The notes: generated from the letters alone by a model not told the origin. Shown: positions 1 to 11,635, counted from the stretch's first letter. The stretch is DNA of 64,000 nt from Spizellomyces punctatus DAOM BR117 (GCF_000182565.1 NW_015971540.1:1364476-1428475); one strand, 5' to 3'. Translations and numbers: made by a program.

Positions 1-1150
1 TAATCTCTTTGGCTTCATCGCTCGTTTCCTAGTTTGACAAGGGTAAGAAGGTGTGCTGATGTGGGAAATGAATATACATGGCTTACTTCGCGGGCTTTGT
101 GGCTGAGATCTTTGATATATTGGAGAGCCAGAGCGAATGCTTCGTCATTCAACTGCAAGATCATCATAAATGTTAGAACCGCTGACATCAAGTTAGGGAA
201 CGTCGCCGACCTACTTGGTGTGTGTACCACAAATTCCTCAAGATCCAAACTTGTCGGACTTTTTGAAATTTCCAGTTTTCACGGTCGGTAACGTATTGTT
301 GCAAGTATTCTACTGCCGCCTGCCGTCGTTTACTCTCACCTGGTGCAGACGGTGGAGCCACAAGCAGGGATTTGGCTTTGACCGTAGCGGGTTCTGAGAC
401 ATTTGTCTCTTCCGCCGCCCCAGGCTTCTCAGTGTTAGACTCTAGTGCACCTTCTTTTGCAAGTAGCTTTTCTCGCATTGATTGGCGCTGTTTGAGTTTT
501 TGGACGGCGGTTGGTTTGGTTTTTGGTCTTGGTGTTCGCTTTTTTCTTCGCTTCTTTTTCTTTTCAGGAGCACCCGTCGACTCGTTGTCGGGAGTCGTTG
601 TCACTTTTTGGTCGGAAGCGTCAGCAGGTATATCATCTTCGTCTTCTCCAGAACGTTTTCGCTTCTTGTCCGTTACTTTCTTATCTTCACCTTGCGCTCC
701 GGTCTCGTCTTTGTTGGATATCACCTTGTTTTCATCTGTGTCCTTCTTGTCCTCCTTCTTTCGCTTTTTCTTTATTGACTCATTCGCGTCCTGTGCATCC
801 GTACCGGTGCTCTCTTCTTTTTTTACATTGGCATTATCTGCCGCCTTTCGTTTGGACTTTCGTTTCTCCTTGCTTGAGTCAACTTCCGTCTCAGTCTCTG
901 CTTGTTCCTCGACGCTCTTTTTCTTTTTGGTCATTTCCTTTTTAGGCTTGTCAGCCTGCTCAATGGTTGTGGTATCCTCATCGGCAGCTCCGTCCTTGCT
1001 CTTCTTTTTACTTTTCTTTACTTTATCGCCATTCCCGGATTTATCCCTTTTGGTTCGCTTCTCCTTCTTTTCTGTGTCAGCGCCATCCTCAGCTTCGCAT
1101 GTGGCAGCCTTTCGTTTGGACTTGCGAGGCTTCACTTCCTCGGACGTCAT
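1..1150 (-). CDS. WKF-domain (C7orf50-like) lysine-rich protein, 3' partial
   Basis: The first exon (215-1150) encodes about 260 residues of Lys/Glu/Asp-rich disordered sequence with many KKKK/KRKR stretches, typical of nucleolar proteins. It ends in a WKF-like core (AVEYLQQYVTDRENWKFQKV), the signature of the WKF domain found in human C7orf50. The domain continues after a 62-nt intron (153-214, donor GTAGGT) into a 22-codon exon (87-152) reading LNDEAFALALQYIKDLSHKA, then after a second intron (29-86) into an exon that runs off the window at base 1. The ATG at 1150 (MTSEEVK) is preferred because the reading frame further upstream opens only with TTG. The domain assignment is strong. A nucleolar or ribosome-biogenesis role is inferred from the family and composition. 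Confidence 0.75.
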
Positions 1151-1330
1151 GATTCCGCACCACAAAAAACCAAGTGCGACGAAGGCGAGCTACAAGCCAA
1201 AAAGAAGTCACCAATCGCAGAGGCTTAGCAATATACCCCAATATGGTTAAATTACGGGAGTGAGCGAAGTCTAACGCAAAGTCCGCTCAGCACGACATTT
1301 GTTGGTTTTGAGACATGTACACGAATAAAC

Positions 1331-2745
1331 ATGTCAGCGCTTGGCGAGGAGGATAATACCGTAAAGACATTGTCGCTGTCGTTTGGTGGCCAATATGGGC
1401 TGCCGGTAGCTAAGAGTCTTGAGCAAAGATTGGCTGAAGAGAATCCCTCGTTGCCGTCCTTTATGGTCCGACCGTCTGCACATGCTTCCCTTTCAGCTCC
1501 ACGTAATAACACCTCCCTACCATCCACAACAATGTCATCTGCAACTGTACCAACGAGGTCATGCGTACGCTTTGTGGACACTTCCCACCGGGATTTCTTT
1601 GCGTCAAAAGAATATCAAGCACACTGCGACTTTGACACTCCAAATCAAGCTGAAGGAGCGCGGTGGAGTACATTAGGGGAGTTGGCGCACCAATTAAGCT
1701 TTGCCCTCGATCTGCTCGAATTTGAGGGCGGCCGAGGGTTTGAGGCAGAGATCTTGCGAGTTGCTGTGGATGACATTATTGATGCGACGCTAGAGGATCC
1801 CGAGGTGGATGTTGATTTGGAAGTCAAGGTGCAGGCATTGCTGGACCGGACAAGGACGCTCATTGATTGTGCTATGGTAGTAAATAAGAGTACTTGCTTG
1901 ATGTGCGCATTTCCCTTGAAAACGATATGTTCCTATCCGCACAGGAGCATGGGACTTTGAACACTGCCAAAAAGCTCATGGACATTTACGGCATGGACTG
2001 GGCAACAGCACGCAAGTTGATAGAAAGTGGGATTCAGGTAGCTTTTTCATTAATGGCGGTACTTTATCATTCTCATGCTGATCTTTTTCCCTGAAAGGTC
2101 CGAGCCCTTTTGAATTCGTCTGATCCAATTGGCATGTTGCCCGAAAACTATCTTGACCCATTCCAAAATTTTGGTTTAAAGCATTTTAATCGCACGAAAC
2201 GGATGCAAGCAATCAGTCGTCAAGGTACTTTGAAAAATTCTGCTACCGATCGTCTGTCTGCCTACTAGTAGATCACTCATCCGAGAACAAGATTGCATGT
2301 CTATTCTCGAAAAGCTTCAGGCTACCCTTGCAACGTCATACCCGGAGCTGAAGATCAATCCTTGCGGCTCTTTTGCGAGAGGGTTACCAATGCTCTCCGT
2401 TATGAACATTGTCGTACCCTTGGACGTTTCTGATGCATCCATAACCGCTGAGCGGATGATGAAATTGTTTGTTGCGGATGATCTCGTTGAGGGTATGTAC
2501 CAGAGGTTTCATTGGTCACCCGGTCATTTTGCGCACAGTGTCAACAATATGGCATCCAGGTGCTTCTGTCGAGCCACTGTCAGAGAACCAATATCTTGCT
2601 CTTGTGCCGCTGCGAAATCGAGCTGTCATGTGAGGAACCTGATAACCTAGTATCTGGATGGTACCTGACTCGCTCAATCTTTATTAGCTTGGATCTAAAG
2701 GTTCTACAATTTGAAAGTCAGAACGATCACGTGCAGCGAGGATAG
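1331..2745 (+). CDS. DNA polymerase X-like protein, catalytic Asp residues lost
   Basis: Predicted exons are 1331-1876, 1945-2037, 2098-2224, 2286-2492, 2539-2629 and 2688-2745; they stay in frame across five short introns. The middle reads DIYGMDWATARKLIESG, DPFQNFGLKHFNRTKRM, a linker Q-E-Q-D-C-M-S-I-L-E-K-L, then NPCGSFARG. This is the order of PolX enzymes (beta, lambda, mu): helix-hairpin-helix, GLKH, R.E helix, then GSxxRG. In PolX the GS..RG motif is followed by GDMDV, which carries two metal-binding Asp; here the equivalent residues are SVMNI. The third catalytic Asp is also missing, and the thumb that should follow is cut to about 30 residues. The N-terminal 180 residues only weakly resemble the 8-kDa domain. 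It is probably a non-catalytic PolX paralogue or a decaying gene. The last exons are less certain. Confidence 0.6.
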
Positions 2746-3695
2746 CTTGAACGATTTTCCAACTCGTCGCTTCCAGAGGTGTTAAAGTGCAAAATGCTGC
2801 CATCAAACATTTGTATATCTGTATTCTAGATGGCAAGTGCCAAACTTTTTAGCAGTAGCATGCACATGTGTATAGTCCACCTTGTCCTGCAAGAGCTTCC
2901 ACACTACACAAATAATTTGGCAAAACGACTAGTCATTTCCCTTGTTGAATTCCCGTCGGCCGCAAACGCACACGCACGACAAACACATCTAAACTCTTAC
3001 GCGAGTTGCAGGCGTTTAAAAGGAAGAAACCGGGAACGACAAAAGTCTTTTGAATCCATGGCTGTGGAACTAACAAGGAGACAGGAAACTAATTTTTGTA
3101 CTCCAAAGGTTCCAAGTATAACATGTACCAGGATTGGGAAATTCGTGAAAAATTGCCAGTGACGTGGACCGGATTTTTTTTTTTTTTTTTTATTTTTGTG
3201 ACGACGACGACGACGATGGCTGGAATGCCATGGCCTCCCCATCTCGTAGGATCGTTGTCGACCTGTAACGCAAGCAATTGTGTGTTGAACGCTATAGAAG
3301 AAAAAAAAACAATTGCCAGTCGTTAAAGCCGTGGTTTGACCAATTGTTGTAACACGCGGCATCCTTTGAAGCGTCACTTGTCGTCCGTGTGCACCGGACA
3401 CTATTTACTGTGCTGATCATTGAACAGCATCCAAAGTGCACTTGACATGTTATCCATACCATGCGCTTTCTGGAATGGGCACAGTTGATACTTGGCTGGC
3501 CAAAACTAAATGTGCCAACTGGACAGCAAAAGTTCAAATGCTACAAGATATTTACTCTATCAAGAAAAAAAAAAACAAAATTGCTGCCATGCAAAAGTCT
3601 TTCAAAAAGACAAGGATATCCGTGCAAAAACAAAATCATACAGCAATTGTCTGATCATTTCTCTAAACGAGACAACATTCCTCTATTCCCTCTCT
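2746..3695. other. Intergenic, low complexity
   Basis: No convincing gene was found between the 3' ends of two convergent genes. The stretch holds an 18-base T run (3174-3191) followed by a GAC trinucleotide run (about 3200-3216), and A runs near 3300 and 3565. Open frames here are short and have no family resemblance. Confidence 0.6.
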
Positions 3696-5727
3696 TCAGG
3701 CCCGCCAATCACATACTCCTCTTGCAGGATAATAGCGCCCACTAGGTCCCGGCGGATGGTGCGGTGCCGGTGGATACCCATCATACGAAGGTTTCAGGCG
3801 TTTGGGTTGCGGGTAGTCGGGTAAAGGTCGTTGATAGGTTGGAGACGAAAACTGGTATGGCTGTTGTATGGCGGGCGGGTACCGAGTGGATGGCTGTGCC
3901 TGGATGCTGTATGTTGATGTCGGTGTGTAGGGCGCATACGTTGGGTAGTTGGATGGGCGGGGCGGAGGTTGAGGGCGGGGTTGAAAGTGATGCGTGGGTG
4001 GAAGGGTGCGTGGATCGGGTTTGCGGTGCCGCTAAAAATGGGATGTGTGAGTCAAGAACAAGGATGGGACCTCTACGTTTTTTATGCATTACCCATTCTG
4101 CGGATTCATCATGGTACGGGGGGCCTTGATATGGGCTAGGATACGGCTTCTGTTGCTCGGGCGGTGGTGGTGGTTGGCGATAGTATGCAGGTTGCGAGAC
4201 CCGCACCAAATTGGGAGGATGCATATGGCCGTTTAGTACATGCTTCTATGTGCAGGACGTTCTTGATTAAAAAAGGATCCATGTAAACCGCAACTGTGAA
4301 CTCGTCCACAAACCTTTTTAACTGCCTCCTTTTCAAGTATCATGTAAGAAATCAGCACATTGGGAGCTTGTCGTCGCAGATGCATGTCACCTTTCTACAC
4401 ACAACGGCATTAGAAAACCAGGGAAAAGATGCACAACATCCACGGACAAACTATGCCAACTTACCACCCTGCTGTAAAGTGTATCGTAGCGATGCAAGGA
4501 GGCTTCGTACGCTGCCAGCCTCGTGCCCACTTGCGGACCCACTTCCCCGGTGCGGCTAACACCCGTAGGTTGGAGAGGCTTACTGGGGGCCCTTATCGGA
4601 GTTGCAGGAGTTCGGCCAGATGACCAGTGTAGGCTCTGGGAAGGCGCTGAGGTGACTGGACGCGGAGCGGATGGAGGGTATGTAGCATTGTTTCGTTGTG
4701 CATGGTGGTAAGCGTTCAAATCGTCACAATGCGTAAGGTCGATCACGTCTGGAGATTTGTACTGGCAGTTCCGTCTTTGGTCTGCTCCGGGTGAGTACTG
4801 AAAGGGCATTATTAGGATACCGAGTGACGGAGAATGGAGAGGGCGTAAAATATGACTTACATTCGACGATGGTGTGTGTATGCAGTGGGTATCGGCATTC
4901 CGATTCGGGGTCACATGGATAGGTTGTGGAGCTGGAGGTGCAGCAGCCGGGGGTGTAAGCAGTGGAGGGCCCAGCCCTACAGGCATGATTGTGAGCGTTG
5001 CGTACAGAGATATATACAAATTGTAGACGTGGCAATGTTACCTGTAGAAATTGGATGAGGTGTGCGACCGTCGACGATGGGACGGGTGCTCTGGGGATAA
5101 AAGGGTGTTTCCCTGTCGTGTAGATGAAAGGGACGATTTTCGAAATACCGATGACTACCATTGGAGATCCGATGATTGGGAGGTTTCGTTGTTGTTGTTG
5201 GAAGGTGTCCTAGCGATTAGAAAAAAAAAGATATGATTTTAACATACAGAATTTCTTGCACAGTTTAATCAAGTTGAAAAGCTACCATGTAGTCCAATCT
5301 CTGCAGCATTTGCAGCACCTTCTCCAGGTGACGTTGCCATCTTGTTGGGCACTGCTACAGGCACTTCACGGGCGATAGACTCGGGCAAGTCTCGCGGTTT
5401 GCCTTCAGCCAACGATAAGAGTGACGTTGCAACAGCGGCCAACGTCTCCAGCGGTGAGCGCGGGGCATCGTCACCAACGACTTTTTGCACTGTACGGATG
5501 TTGACGGTGGGATCGGATTGGCTCAGGAGATGCTGCACAGAGGAGCGTTTCAGAGGTGTCAAATGAGCGAGTTCGTGCTCCTGTGATGCATGGAACGAGC
5601 GTTTGCGGTTGATAAGGAATGGATCCGAGTGCAGAGGTAAAGGTTGGTACATTGGCCGGTTGGTGCTTGTCATGGTGTGGGCGGAGAATCGATGAAGATC
5701 CTTTGCAAGAGGATCCAATCCGTCCAT
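3696..5727 (-). CDS. Unrecognised Pro-rich protein with SUMO-interacting motif
   Basis: About seven exons splice in frame to a protein of roughly 540 residues. Exon 1 (5727 to about 5287) carries HLTPLKRSSVQHLLSQ and SPLETLAAVATSLLSLAE, an amphipathic helical stretch. A middle exon holds SPDVIDLTHCDD: VIDLT followed by acidic residues is a textbook SUMO-interacting motif. Next comes a short folded-looking segment, AAYEASLHRYDTLYSRV, continued across an intron by HLRRQAPNVLISYMILEKEA. The C-terminal 160 residues are Pro/Tyr/Gln-rich, with a PPPPP run and repeated YP and PPY. The stop is TGA at 3696-3698. The composition suggests a nuclear regulatory or scaffold protein, but I recognise no family. 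Donors GTAAGT, GTAACA and GTAATG support the exon chain; the short exon near 4.3-4.4 kb is the weakest part. Confidence 0.55.
4732..4749 (-). other. SUMO-interacting motif (DVIDLT) within the Pro-rich protein
   Basis: The codons read Asp-Val-Ile-Asp-Leu-Thr, followed by His-Cys-Asp-Asp. A hydrophobic V-I-x-L core with flanking acidic residues is the classic SIM. The call is by motif only. Confidence 0.5.
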
Positions 5728-7396
5728 AAGGCGTTCGTGAATATATACTCAAGGATGGCTTTTGGGGAACAGAGGAAAAGAGTTGAGCATCGTTTTGACG
5801 AAACGAATACGTGCACACGACACACACACACACGGCAGTTTTGTACCGAAAAGCCTTTAAATTGTCACATTCAATGGAATAAGCCCTTTGGTTCCTTCCC
5901 CGGCTTGCCTCCCAGCCAGAAACATATACACGAACAAAAAAAAGAAACGACCGGAGGTTTTTCTCCCTCGTCCCAAACTCCCTTTGACCTTACGACGAAA
6001 ACATGTGTCGTTCCAACCCGGGGAAACGTACCTTTTTGGTTTGTCGGTCAAGATCTCGTTTTTGTTCCAGCTCAACAAGGGGGCGGAAGGAGCAAGGGAA
6101 GGAAAAGGGGGATACCAATTGACAGCAGGAACAAAAGAAGTTTACGCGCGCGTGAGCGGATTTCTAGGTGAAAAAAAAGGTCTCCCCCCGCCAAACGCAC
6201 ACACACACACACACACACAAGGGCTTTTTGAACCGTTGGACTTTTCTTCCTTAAAGCCCCCAAAGAAAACGCCGCCCCTCCGGCGAGAAGAATGTGTGTG
6301 TATTCAAACGAGATGAAAATGCGCGAGCAAATTACTCAGCGGAATGCGCAGGGATGCCCCAAACCCAACCAATAAAAAGGAAATGAACAAGGACAGTGTA
6401 AGGAAGAAAGCCGGTCTTGTTGAATGGATAATGCTTATCCCTTGAAACCAAAAACGCAAAGACCCTCGTTCGTCGTCGTCCTTCAATCCTTGTGCAAAAC
6501 AACAAACGGGCCATTCAAAATCCAAAAATCCTACTTTTTTTGAACACTTTTGCGGGGGGTCATCCCACTGTCTCCCGGGGGACAAATTTCATGATCATAT
6601 TCAGGGAAAGTGGCTTATGACATCAATACGCGATTTAAGGAGCCCCAGCGGTTCCAGAACCAGATTTGTGGGAACAATGGTCCGTTGGTTGCGCAATCCC
6701 AAACAATTGGTACAACCCGGGTTTTCGGAACTCGGCCAACTTATCGGAACGGCTAACGTAAGCAAACACAGCAACGGGGGGGTGTCGCAGGCGTGACAAA
6801 AAGTGTTGGCTTTTGTCCTTCCCCCAGGTCCGGTGCGTGTTGTTACAGAGGTGCTCGAGAGTCGAACAAGCAACAAGGCCCCATCACACGAGAAAAGGGG
6901 AAATGGGCCTGAACGCTCTGAAAGCCCGAGCAAAACGTTTACCAACCGATGAGTTTTGAACACTCGGGTGACAAACAAAGGGCTTGAATAATTGCCTCAT
7001 ACACATCTTGACCTCATCCAAAGGAACAAAAACAGTTTTATAACACAAAAGGAACAGGCACTGAATTCATCAAAATCTCTTGATATTGTAGTAGTAATCT
7101 TTCATCACCAGAAAGGGATCGTTTAACAAAGGAGGCGTTTATGGAAAGCATATGCCAATCACAGCTCCCAATGCATCCAAAATGGGTTTCAAAGTTTCTA
7201 AAAATAGTTGTTGCAAATGACCCAAAAAAAAACAGGCAACCGCAGAAACCCATATAGATATTCAAAATTGGGGACAAGAAGCAACAAGTTTTTCTTACTC
7301 TGATTTTTGGTGGCTCACATAACTACGCCCTGGAAACTTTAACCACGTTTCGAACCTATAGTTGTCGTTGTGTTTTTTTGTTAACAATCAGCATCA
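5728..7396. other. Intergenic, microsatellites, no gene seen
   Basis: This stretch lies between two divergent genes. It contains a short CA run near 5821-5832, a (CA)11 microsatellite at 6198-6219, and many short runs of G, C or A. Open frames up to about 140 codons occur on both strands, but none has family resemblance or a consistent splice chain. It probably contains the promoters of both flanking genes. Confidence 0.5.
6198..6219. repeat. (CA)11 microsatellite
   Basis: There are eleven uninterrupted CA units in an intergenic region. Confidence 0.95.
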
Positions 7397-9160
7397 ATGG
7401 CCATGCTTTTGGCTCAACGATCCGTTGGCCTTTCGGAGGGATGGCAGCAGCAGCAGCAACAAGGTAAACTTTTGTAACGCATGACAGCACAAACCGACGT
7501 GTTTGACTAACGTTTCACCAACTGTGGTCTCTCGTAAAAGATACCGAGCAGTTGGATGTCGTCGATGACGAGGGCACAGTCGATGACAGTGAGACAGAAT
7601 CAGTATTAGCGATAAATGACGACGATGTAGATCAATTGAGTGAAGAGGAGCTCCGTCGGAAACTAAAAGAGTCCCTGGCGGTTTTACGGGAGAAGGAACG
7701 AGGTGGGTTATTTCAGGGTGTTTTTTAAACCCCCGCGAAATGGGCTTGTTACAAAAGGTAAAACAAAAACGATAACTAATCTCCTCGAATTGGGTGTTCT
7801 AGATTTGACGATTGCGGCGGAAGTGGGTCAGCATCTCCTTGAAGCCCATGCTGCGCTCCGCGAAGCCTACGATAATTACCTCAACGACACATCCCGTAAA
7901 TCGGTAACTCGCCCCCCAACACTCAGCCGATCCAACTCGACACCTTCAGCCCTCAATTCCCGTGTACCATCCTTTGACGTCCTTACACCAGATACCAAGC
8001 GTCAAAAAATCAATGATTTTGTCAAATCGTGCGAAAACCTGTTTGCGTCCTCGGAGGTGTTGTTTGCGTCGCAGAAACTCAAGCCGCGACGAAAAAGACA
8101 AAATGACTGGGGCCCGTCACTGGATTACCTTGCTGGGTCGTCCTCCTTGGCGAAATCTATGGAGCTTCTTTCCGGGTTAAAGAATAACCTTCGGAAAGAC
8201 TCTTCATTGCGCTCGGTGGGGAGCCAAGGCAATGGATCAGGCGCAGACTTGTCCGGCTATGTTTCAACCCTCGAAAAACAAGCCCAAGAGTATCAAGCGC
8301 AGATTGCAAACTTGACGGCTGAAATTAAAGATTTGACCATTGCACGGACCAAAGAAGCCGAACGGTATGCCCTTCATATGGATGAAACTCGTGCGGAACT
8401 TGGAAAGGCCAACGACAAGGTTGAATCACTCTTGTTGACGAATCGCGATCTTCGTCGACAAATTCGAGACAATAGCAAAGAGCACACATCATTGGAGTTA
8501 CAAGACCAAGCGCTCATTGATACCCTTACCAAGAAGCTTCGCGAAACTGAAGAAGCATATCAAAAACTCTTGCAAGAAAAGCAAAACGCCGATAATAATC
8601 TCGACCAAATCGTCTCTGAAGCTCGACGCCTACAAACCCTCGTCAATCAACTTGAACGACAAGTTGGAGATCAAGCAGACATTAAAACCGTATGCGAACA
8701 TCAACAAACCCTCATCAACGAGCTCCAAGAGCAACTGGAGGAAGTCCGAGGAACCTATACTGTAGAACGGGCTGAATGGGAAGGAAGAACCCAACCCCGC
8801 GGCATTGGATCCGAACCACAAAACCAAGTTCCCGAACAAAAGAGCCTTCACGACATTCTTCGTTCTGTCCCTAAACCCCTCCCAACCATGACAACCGAAC
8901 CAACCGCTCCATCCACCCCATCCGCTCGTCGGGTCTCGGCCACAGCGGCGGCAGTCGGTGTCCTCATGCGATCAGAACCCAATCCACAACGCATTGTGCA
9001 TCGTCCATCCCTAGCAGATGTTGCACAACCAAATAGTTCGGCTTTGTTGTTTAATTTAATGTGGGGATACGTTCGAGGGGTTATGGGGCGGAGAGGAGAA
9101 GAGGAAGAGGCGGTCTGGAATGCTGTTGTGGGCGGCAGTGGAGTGTTTGGGTGCATCTAA
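7397..9160 (+). CDS. Coiled-coil protein with CC1 box, candidate dynein adaptor
   Basis: Exons 7397-7463, 7541-7702 and 7803-9160 give 528 residues. A short Gln run (QQQQQQ) precedes an acidic N-terminus, then LSEEELRRKLKESLAVLREK and, across the second intron, DLTIAAEVGQHLLEAHAAL. The block AAEVGQHLLEAHAAL fits the CC1 box (AAxxGxxLLxxNxxL) shared by BICD, BICDR, Spindly, HAP1/TRAK and CDR2 proteins, where it binds dynein light intermediate chain. A basic Ser-rich linker follows, then a long heptad coiled coil at about residues 255-430, then a Pro/Ala tail ending at GVFGCI. The architecture (CC1 box near the N-terminus, long coiled coil, variable C-terminus for cargo) matches activating adaptors of cytoplasmic dynein-dynactin. 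CDR2-like is the closest named group by eye. The cargo is unknown. Confidence 0.65.
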
Positions 9161-10540
9161 AAAATGGCTTCTACATGTGTGTGTGTGTGTATTCATATCA
9201 TTCTTTTTTTGAATATTTTATTTTTTTTGGTTTTTTGTTTACCCAGATACATGCATATAATGACAATAGTTGCATCAAAAGGGATAGCGCAACTATTTCA
9301 TTTTATCCTCATCATTTTGCGATAAGTTCCGCCATTGCTCCATATCTGCCATTTGCTCCATATCGATGATTCAGTGAACAATAGTTGAAAGACAAAACCC
9401 CGCTCCATAACGCGCGAAAGGGCAAACGCATTGTCCAAGGCATGTTCCAAGGGTGGACATTTTTGGGGGTTCGTTTTTCGTTTCCTTGGGTCCAACTATT
9501 TGCATTTTCGATGGGTTTCTTTTTTGGCGGGGTAGGCTTTTTGTTATTACTCCTTTAATCCTATTTAGAGAACTGATTGCTTAATCATTCCCGCTCGAGT
9601 TACCCGTTTGTGAGTTGTTTTTTGGGTCTGATGCCAAATGTTTCCCCATTATAAAACTTGTTTTGTTTTTTATTTTATCGCTGGAATTTGGTGCGTTTTG
9701 TCATCGTCTCCTTCTACCATTTGATCTTGGAGGCCCCTGCCCAAGAGGGCTGAGAAGCGGGTGTTCGATCGGTAAGTATGTCTTTTTGCAAGTACCAAAG
9801 CGTTACCATGTAAAACATGCTGGATATACAATTACACGGGCAGATGGATAGAAAAAAAGCAGGTACGGAAAGTGTCATTGTCGATCACATTCCGCCAAAG
9901 ACACACCCGCCCGGAAGTGGTTCCTAGCTTCCCGCTACAGTGCCTGACACTAGCTACCCGCCCGTACCGCCCGCCAAAGGTACTGGTAGAACATGTGTAT
10001 GAAGCCTAGTTCCCTGATGGATTCCTCACTACAAGAGACACTTGAGATACTGCGGGGAAGCATGCCCCCAAGATCAAGTCTCTATCGCTATGACTGATAC
10101 AAGTTTTGGGACGGTTTGATCTGTTTGCGGTGAGCGTAGATTTTATGCCAAATGCATGGTATAAGCATGGTAAGGAGGGCCGTTTGTTAATATCACAAGC
10201 AATAATAATTACACGGCACCATGGTACTCGTGTAGCATAAAACTAGGTTATGCCACCTTCCTGGTTTGTTTTTTCCGTTGATATCCATGGTTCAGATAGA
10301 TTTTGGCACAAATGACATGGCCGTGGTGATGGTTAACGCCAAATAACCATAATGACAAGAAAAAAGTGTGCACATCGAAAGTAAAGCCAGCGGACAAACC
10401 GTGCGTTCGATTGCATGCCCAAAGGTCGACTTAAGCCAATGACCAGGTTCAACATGGCAACCGCGCCTAGTTACCGTTAAGGATGCTCACTTGACGAGTT
10501 CGCCCTTTGGTAGATTGCGCACAAACACTTTCCTCATGGG
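9161..10540. other. Intergenic, no gene seen
   Basis: A TG run follows the upstream stop (about 9176-9190), then T-rich sequence consistent with a 3' UTR. The rest (9.3-10.5 kb) has no coding signal I can support on either strand. The last few hundred bases presumably hold the promoter of the rhomboid gene. Confidence 0.5.
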
Positions 10541-11423
10541 ATGCCGCTCCCAGGAACGCATCTCGCCCTCGTGGGCACAATATCACTTACCCTTCCCTCC
10601 CTCATATCCATCTACCACACCAACCTTGGCCTCTCATCCCCTCTAATACCGTTCAGCCGAATATACGACACGTTGCATTTCACCTACCAACCCCGCCCAA
10701 AATTCAAGCTCTTGTCACGAAAAGAATCGATAGTGGGGCACTTGTTTCACCATGTTGATATTGCGTGAGTGTGTTGAATGATTTTTTTTGTAATAGTCTC
10801 TTTCTAATACGCTTATGAAAAGTCACTGGTTTGGAAATACCTACGCGATACTTTCCTCTGGATACTTTCTCGACCTTGGGCTTATCAAAACCCTCGTACT
10901 GATCATTGGGGGCGGCGTGACGGGGGCGGTGACGCATATATTGGAATGGACTATCAAGACAGGACCGATACCTATCCCTCTCGTACAATCAGAGCCAGAG
11001 CCTACATCGCTCTTGTCTGATATTGTGACGGATGCTCAAAACCTATTTACGTCTATTTTTACGACGACGGCCCCAGCTCCATTACGTACTCCTGAGCGGC
11101 TCCTTCCGCCGTCCACCTACTCGCTTTGTGGTGCAAGTGCCGCAGCGTATGCGCTAACAGGAGCTGAGATTGCGGCGATATTATGGGCAGTCAAAGAAGC
11201 ATGGGGACGGAAAGGGAGGTCACGGATAGGCGACCGAGATCGAGTCAGGAAACTAATTGTGGTTGCGCTTGGGAGACTGGTGGCCGTTGTTGCGCAAGTC
11301 GTGGCAAGCATGGAGCCTGGACGACGGGATGGACCGCTTATTATTGGTCATGGTGCACATTTGGGTGGATTTCTGTTTGGATTCATTGTAATGGGATTTT
11401 GGCAGGCCAGGCGATGGATTTGA
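10541..11423 (+). CDS. Rhomboid-family intramembrane serine protease
   Basis: Two exons (10541-10764, 10823-11423; donor GTGAGT) encode 274 residues. TM1 lies around LALVGTISLTLPSLISIY. The L1/TM2 segment FHHVDIAHWFGNTYAIL carries the HxxxN feature of rhomboids, and the intron falls inside it. TM4 contains the nucleophile motif in SLCGASAAAYALTG (GxSx, with Ser in GAS). TM6 contains the catalytic His in GHGAHLGGFLFGFIVMG, with the usual helix-packing glycines. Both dyad residues are therefore present and the protein should be active. The residue after Ser is Ala where most rhomboids have Gly. The loop between TM3 and TM4 is about 60 residues. Substrate and compartment cannot be read from sequence; there is no clear mitochondrial presequence, so a Golgi/ER rhomboid is more likely than a Pcp1 type. 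Confidence 0.75.
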
Positions 11424-11581
11424 AGGGACATTACATAGAGATGAGAAAGTTAGCATTTGGATAAGAAGCGACTCAACCTTACTTTGAGCTTGAACCATTG
11501 GACTAGCAGCATAGCGAGTCTAAAGTCACGGGGATTCCAAAGTCGCGGGTATGGATCACGGGATCCGCGTATGTAATCAAT

Positions 11582-11589
11582 GTGACGTC
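11582..11589. promoter_or_regulatory. CRE palindrome TGACGTCA
   Basis: A perfect bZIP (CREB/ATF-type) site lies 54 bp upstream of a TATA box and about 100 bp upstream of the small gene's ATG. The spacing fits a functional upstream element. Confidence 0.5.
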
Positions 11590-11635
11590 AGAGTCATCGA
11601 CCGCGTCATTCTGAGATGATTCGACTGCGACAGGA

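Noticed and set aside
372-1250. 292-codon plus-strand frame rich in Ser/Phe/Leu
   Set aside because: It is the exact complement of the lysine-rich WKF protein; Lys/Glu codons on one strand read as Phe/Leu/Ser on the other. No membrane topology or family match.
6601-6978. Minus-strand 125-codon frame in the 5.7-7.4 kb spacer
   Set aside because: No recognisable domain, no consistent splice continuation and repetitive surroundings.
9755-9785. Sequence resembling a tRNA B box (GTGTTCGATCGG)
   Set aside because: It does not match GGTTCGANTCC closely enough, and no A box or cloverleaf stems can be drawn around it.
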